Shown piece after piece: positions 59,001 to 64,000 of a DNA stretch of 64,000 nt. Made by a program: the position numbers and the translations under genes. The stretch spans positions 2,356,001 to 2,420,000 of the forward strand of contig JAALGY010000008.1 in the NCBI GenBank assembly GCA_032358165.1, written 5' to 3'. Position 1 is the first letter of the stretch; every line of letters starts with the position of its first letter. The stretch comes from Diplosphaera chodatii (taxonomy: Eukaryota > Chlorophyta > Trebouxiophyceae > Prasiolales > Stichococcaceae). The notes beneath the pieces are model-generated. The model did no database searches. It saw nothing but the letters and a program-made list of their open reading frames with translations, and was not told the origin of the DNA.

Positions 59001-59898
59001 CGCACGTCCGACATATGCTGCAGCCCAACGCGAGCCAGCTGCCGCAGGCGGTCGCCCGTGCAGGCGGTGCCGGCTGCTGTCCGCCAGCCCCAAGCCCGCA
59101 CAGGCAACCAGCCGCAGCGCCTGCATGAGTGCCAGCAGAATTGCGCACACCAGTGATGACGTTGCGCTATAAGTTTGCACTGACATGAACGGCAATAACG
59201 CAATGCGGGTATGCGAGACCTATAGACCCTTCGTTCTTATGCACGTAAAGGTGCCTATGATTCCAGCCACACATTTTGTATGATGTATAGGTAAGGTCGA
59301 CTGCACCTGCAACGAGGGTGCGGCTGCAGCCAACGCGGTCAAGACGGCCGCCGGGAGGCCATCCTCTGGATAGCCCTGCCAACAGGTCATCACGTGCATC
59401 ATGAGTGGTGCTCTGCTCTTCGTATAATGAAATGTGCATCCGGTGACCACTTGCAGGTTGACTGCACACCAGTTGCATTCACTGCAGCATAAAGGTGCAT
59501 CATGACGTGCTACAGGGTGGCATACACTCATGCAGGTGACATTGTACCTCGGCGTGGATTGCCGTGTCGCACTGCAGCTGCAGCAACCCATGGCCGTGGC
59601 GCCACAGCCGGCGTTGCAGCGCCAGCAAGAACCCCAGCTGCCGGGCATTCCTGTCGTACTGGCTAGCGTCTGTCACTCCCCGTGATTCGCATGCTGGCTG
59701 CCTGTACACGCGTGACAGCAGAACCTAGCAGGCCCTTCTCCTCGCATCTGCAGCTGCTGGCGCCCCCGCCCGGGCAGAAGCAGATGTGACACACGCCAAC
59801 GACGAATCCAGGTCACTGCTGATCTCACCTGTCTTAGGAGCAGGCCGCGCTGCGACAGATGCTGGTGCCAGGCACTGCATACGGCTCCAGCCCTCACC
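56081..59898 (-). pseudogene. Decayed F-box/LRR gene
   Basis: Exon-like blocks in family order on the minus strand: F-box second half 59898-59829 (VRAGAVCSAWHQHLSQRG), the conserved segment near 59690-59550 (LALQRRLWRHGHGLLQLQ), GLPAAVLTALAAAAPSLQ near 59370-59310, an LRR block near 59110-58965, DLAVEDDDSSRY near 58733-58605, VLQTLVLGHLPADAD near 58425-58245, later LRRs (LNLRANFDQ; LTQLVLAPLSTHRQQ; LQLLNLSHNWKLQQA) and a terminal exon 56290-56081 (IRVVREMPQSDEWAAVDVEL). Evidence of decay: the first half of the F-box is reduced to VLEAHPAMLYG, the third block is out of frame with its acceptor (phase-0 reading hits TAG), and the LRR block near 59030 has a 5-nt deletion relative to the long paralogue. 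Some later blocks are still open, so partial expression is possible. Confidence 0.7.
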
Positions 59899-60721
59899 CT
59901 GTGCCATGACCAAGTGTTTGCATACCCATAGAGCATGGCAGGGTGTGCCTCCAGAACAACGCGTGTGCATGGCACCAGGAGGTGCTTGGGTGAAGGGCGG
60001 GTACGTGGTGCAATTGTAACACGCCAAGCTGCGAGGCAGGTATGACACCGCCGTAGCCGTAGTATGCCTGCGGTGCTACAGACGGCTGCTGCTGATATGA
60101 GTAGGTGCAGCGACTTGCGCCTTTGTGCCTATAGACGATGGGTACTCTTGGTTGCTTCTGTTGACCCTCTTCACCGGCTCTTTTGATGGTCAATGCCTCA
60201 GAGATATCTCATACACAACTTCCAACAAGCCGTTTTGTACTCTCCAGTTGAAGTGGTGCAGGGGTAGACATACTGCGGATCTGCAGCAGTACGATGGTAC
60301 GACCACCCTGTGCTCGGTGATTCTGTGTTTCTGTCAAGGTGCAGCTGCACACAAGTGCAAAGGTCTTCCTGTTCAGCAGCAAAATTGTCCAGGCTCGGTG
60401 TCTGCAGTGCCATGCAATCCGCAACAGTGCTGTCGGTGATCCATACGCCACATGATCGAGGGTCGCTAGATGAGATCATCAGGATACGACCGGTTGCAAC
60501 CATGTGCATCTGGTGTTTGGATTCCAGCAGACAATTTGCTTGACTCACCTGGTGCTTGAGGAACCAAGCCGTTCCGCTCAGAGGCCCGGATAGTATATGT
60601 TTGTCATCAGGCTGGTCCTTGGACTCAGAGCTGCAACCATCTGAGTTCGCTACAGTGTCGGACAGTGAACGGTTCACCATAGGCAAACAGCAGCCACTCA
60701 ACAAACGTCCAGACTTAGAGT
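59899..60721. other. Head-to-head spacer between two F-box genes
   Basis: It lies between the 5' end of the decayed F-box gene (-) and the ATG of the long F-box/LRR gene (+). Remains of the first F-box exon may lie near 59930-59970. No other gene is seen. Confidence 0.45.
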
Positions 60722-63700
60722 ATGGACCGCCAGCAATATCATCGCAGCCCAGCGACCGCCCAGAATCTGCCGGGGGAGGTGCTGGAGCGGGTTCTGGCGC
60801 ATGTTCCCTTCCGGGAGCGGTGCGGCTGTTATGCAAACTGATCACCATCCAGTACACAAGTGCTTCTGAGGGCGCGCTCAAGGTCCTGGATCCACATCTC
60901 GCATGTCGTGTACCATGCAGGGTCAGGGCTGAAGGCGTCTGCCGCGCCTGGCGGCTGCACCTGTCGCAGCGCGTCCTGCCGCTGTGGCAGGCAAGATCGG
61001 GAGACCTCTTGCCTGTGTTGATGGGGTGGTCATCCCGTACCGCGCCCTCAGATTTCAACTGCTGTGCAGCCGCTTGATTCTTGCCATTGCGAACGCAGGC
61101 TGCCAGCATTGGGGACGGCGGCAGTTGGGGCATCAGCGAAGACGCCATGTCGGGTTCTGACGATGACGACGCCCCAAATCTGCCACCCAACACCCAAAGT
61201 GGCCTCACGAAGCAGAAGCTGCGGTTGTTCCTGCCGCTGCAGCGCTGGCTGTGGCGCCACGGCGGCGCGCTGCAGCAGCTGCAGTGCTGCACAGCATTCA
61301 GCACCGGGGCTCCTGACGACCCATCTGCTGTGGTGAGCAAGTGCAGCATGTATTGCACGGAAGCGGCTGTGTGGCACTCGTTGCGGGCATGCGCTGCTGC
61401 TGTACGGCTGCCGTGATGACGAAGCTTGAATATGTGATGTGGTGCTTCCACTTGAATGTTGACTATCTCCTTGGTGTCTGGCAGGATGCGGATGACAGCT
61501 TGCTGGCTGCTCTGCTGACCACCCTGGCTGGAGCCGCGCCCTCGCTGCAGGTGCGTCCCAGCTGCACTCTCTTCTTGAAATCCGCGGTCCATCATGAAAC
61601 ATGGCACGTGAGTGTAGCTGCAGATGCTGCGCCTTCTGCACCGGGACCAGGCATGCCATCAGACGCACGTGCACTCTGCATGTGTTGGTCACGCCGAGCC
61701 AGTCTTCGCTGCAGGCGCTGCGGCTGGACGCACGTGCCGCCAGGACGCTGGCCAACGGCAGCCTGGTGGGCATCGCCGGCATGGGCGGGCGGCTGCGGCA
61801 GCTGGCGCTGCTGGGGCTGCAGCGGGTGACAGACGACAGCCTGCTGGCGGCGCTGGCGCAGCTGCCCCTGCTGCAGGTGCGCGTTGTACCAATGCCTGAC
61901 CACTGACGCTTGAAGCAGGGCCGAGAGTACAGCGAGCATTGTGCAATGAACGCTGGTGGCATCATAAGTGTGGCTGCACACAGGCATCCACTGCAGCCTT
62001 CGCTTCACTGGTGACTTGCAAGTGACTTCAAATGCTGTCAGACACTGGACAGCATAGTGCAAATTCGCGACTGGTTGTGTTTATACTCTGGCCAAATTTG
62101 TCACCTTCACACTGTCAATTTTCCGCCTCGGCCGCAGGACCTGGCCGTCATGTTCGAGAACGGGCGTGCCAAGGGTGGGAGGTGGGTGTGGGCGCAGCAG
62201 GGCGAGGATGAGCCGGAGCCGCCCGGGCCGCCGCGCATGATGGACCTGCTGCACGGCATCGCTGCGTCATGCCAGGTGCGCACGTCTCATGCAAGTTTCG
62301 AACCTGTGGCAGCAAGGCACTCGCGGCGCTCGGCGTGCTGCGTGTATTGGACTCAGACCTGTGTGGCTGCAGCTTTGAAACGCTGCAAGCATGGTGGCAC
62401 TGCATGGTGCACACTCGGCTGGACGAATGATTGTATGTAGATGTTCTAATATCCGCCTGCTCAACCCAATTACACCTGTTTCAGGCACAGCAGACGCTGC
62501 CAGCTGCAGAACTCCAGTCCTGATCGTCGCAGGCACTGCAGACGCTGGCGATTGGCTACCCTCCAGGCGCCCCTGGTGTCCAGCGCCGGGCCGCCGTGCC
62601 ACTGACATATCAGCGGCTGCCGGATTCCATGTCTCGGCTGACGGCGCTGAGCTGCCTGACGCTGCAGAATGTCGGCTGGGAGTGCCACCGCGACGGCCTG
62701 CCACACCTGCCCCAGGTGAACTGAGAGGCCGAGGCATTGCGTGGTTGATGATCAATAGTGTCATGGGCCAGTCCCTCCTTGCCGTGAGCTGCGCCCCATG
62801 TTGCGTCGCGTCTGGTGCCGGGCGCTTAAGTGGCCTGCAGCGAAGCGGTCATGCATGATCGGAGAAAGAAAGTGCATCAGCATGTGCAAACTCATCCCAT
62901 GTGAGTCTTGATGCGGCATGTTTGCATTTGAACACGGTGCTTGACAACTTCCTGGTGGCTGTTCCTGCATGCAGCTGCGGCGCTTCTCCTTGCGGGGCAA
63001 TTGCGGCCAGCTGAGCAAGGAGGATCCGGACTACAGCCACCGGCTCAGCACCCTGACGCGCCTCGAGGCCCTGCAGGTGCGAAAGCAAGCAGTCTGATGC
63101 GTCTGTGAGTGTCTGGCTTGCTTGGGGGCTTTGCCAACCATGTTGCATGCACAGGCTGCCACTGGTTCAACCTTGTTCAAAACCACTGCTGTGGGTCGAC
63201 CCTGTTCGCGACTGTAAGAGCCATGTAACGAGTGCCTTCAGAACTTCACGGCTGCACCTGCCATGGTCGGGTCATAACTGCCCTGCAGGCGGCGCTGCCG
63301 GAGTGGCCGGGCCGGCTGCCGCCCGGCCTCACGCAGCTGGTGCTGGCGCCGCTGACGACGAGCAGCAAGCACGCGCGGGACCATGCCTCGCGCGGCCTGC
63401 CCTTCATCCAGACGCACCTGCCGCCGCTGCGCGCGCTGCGCCACCTGGCGCTGCATGGCCTGAGCGGCGTGCGGAGGCAGTTTCTGGAGGAGATGTGCGC
63501 CGCCGCGGCGGCGCTGCCGCAGCTGGTCAGCCTGCACCTGGTGAGCGAGAGGATCCGCAATCCCTGCCGCTTGACATGCATCTGCGCTTGACGGCCATCG
63601 GCGGTTGGCATCCGTCTTCGTGCAAGGAAGTGCACCAGGCGAGCTGTTGTGCACCTGATTATGTTATCCCATGCAAAGCGTGTCCATATCTGCACACGCG

Positions 63701-63848
63701 GGCACTGTTGTGTCCGCAGGTCAGGTGCCACCTGCACATCGTGCCCGTGGAGCTGTGCGAGCTGTCGCAGCTGCAGCTGCTGAACCTGTCGTACAACGAG
63801 CTGGAACAGAACTGCTTCAAGACGCTTGCACGGGCGCCTCTGCACAAG
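60722..63848 (+). CDS. F-box / leucine-rich repeat protein (5' part)
   Basis: Ten exons in the window: 60722-60819, 60921-60990, 61099-61332, 61485-61550, 61715-61876, 62138-62275, 62533-62715, 62975-63076, 63289-63540 and 63720-63848, all in phase, 478 codons so far. It continues past the right edge; 63849-64000 is intron. The F-box is LPGEVLERVLAHVPFRER joined to VRAEGVCRAWRLHLSQ. Then come an acidic linker, LFLPLQRWLWRHGGALQQLQ, and LRR-type stretches (LRQLALLGLQRVTDDSLL; LSCLTLQNVGWE; LRALRHLALHGLSGVRR; LCELSQLQLLNLSYNELE). The likely role is substrate recognition in an SCF ubiquitin ligase. The decayed neighbour predicts that further LRR exons and a terminal IRVV...PQSD exon lie outside the window. 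The second intron is GC-AG (CAG|GCAAGA). Confidence 0.85.
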
Positions 63849-64000
63849 GTGCGCATCCTTGTGAAGCTGTGCAAGTGCAGATGTGGCTCGTCATGCAGAA
63901 TGTGAGCCACATAACATGGCGACCCTCTCTGCCTTTGGACTCTTATACTTTGTTCCTCCGATTCCTTTGCTGAAAGTGCTGTGCCTCATGCAGTTGATGT

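Noticed and set aside
60198..61607. 469-codon minus-strand frame
   Set aside because: It lies antisense to the first exons of the F-box/LRR gene, which have domain and paralogue support.
1..64000. CRISPR arrays, bacterial operons or Shine-Dalgarno-led genes
   Set aside because: None is present; gene structure is spliced and eukaryotic throughout.

Overview
The window looks like nuclear DNA of a GC-rich green alga (Chlorophyta). Genes are cut into many short exons with GT-AG and some GC-AG introns. Products are alanine-, glycine- and glutamine-rich, two proteins look plastid-directed (an RsmG-type rRNA methyltransferase and a LysM-DUF3110 protein), there is a eukaryotic-type tRNA-Val(AAC) and a LINE-type retroelement. 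I do not name a genus. Gene models were built by hand from reading frame, splice sites and paralogue comparison. Where paralogues exist, exon lengths and phases agree almost base for base, which is strong internal support.

Layout. 1-1158: the 3' part of a CCHC zinc-knuckle protein with an RD/HK-rich tail (+). 2072-5394: an unrecognised multi-pass membrane protein (-). 7259-9590: a glycerophosphodiester phosphodiesterase (GDPD, -), head to head with 10231-16237, a 12-exon bZIP protein (bZIP-A, +). 17255-24712: a duplicate of that block, holding a decayed GDPD 5' end (17255-17730) and an intact-looking 12-exon paralogue bZIP-B (19034-24712). 26032-35262 and 37052-43555: two tandem genes (-) for a protein with an EF-hand, one membrane helix, a cysteine-containing ectodomain and a Hedgehog-type Hint domain. 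The first copy carries a roughly 3-kb LINE inside the intron just before the Hint exons. 46276-46349: tRNA-Val. 46802-48617: RsmG methyltransferase (-), head to head with 49078-53461, a LysM plus DUF3110-like protein (+). 54372-63848: three F-box/LRR family members, namely a compact LRR-less copy (+), a decayed copy (-) and a long copy (+) running off the right edge.

The dominant theme is local gene duplication followed by divergence, with remnants left behind (GDPD fragment, F-box pseudogene, inverted 3' end fragment, short exon-end duplications). The most unusual biology is the EF-hand/TM/ectodomain/Hint pair, which by analogy with Hedgehog could self-cleave at a Gly-Cys-Phe site. Second is the bZIP pair, with a large shared C-terminal region I do not recognise and a lost splice donor at the basic-region/zipper junction of one copy. 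G-box (CACGTG) arrays with exact 14-bp spacing lie upstream of both Hint genes.
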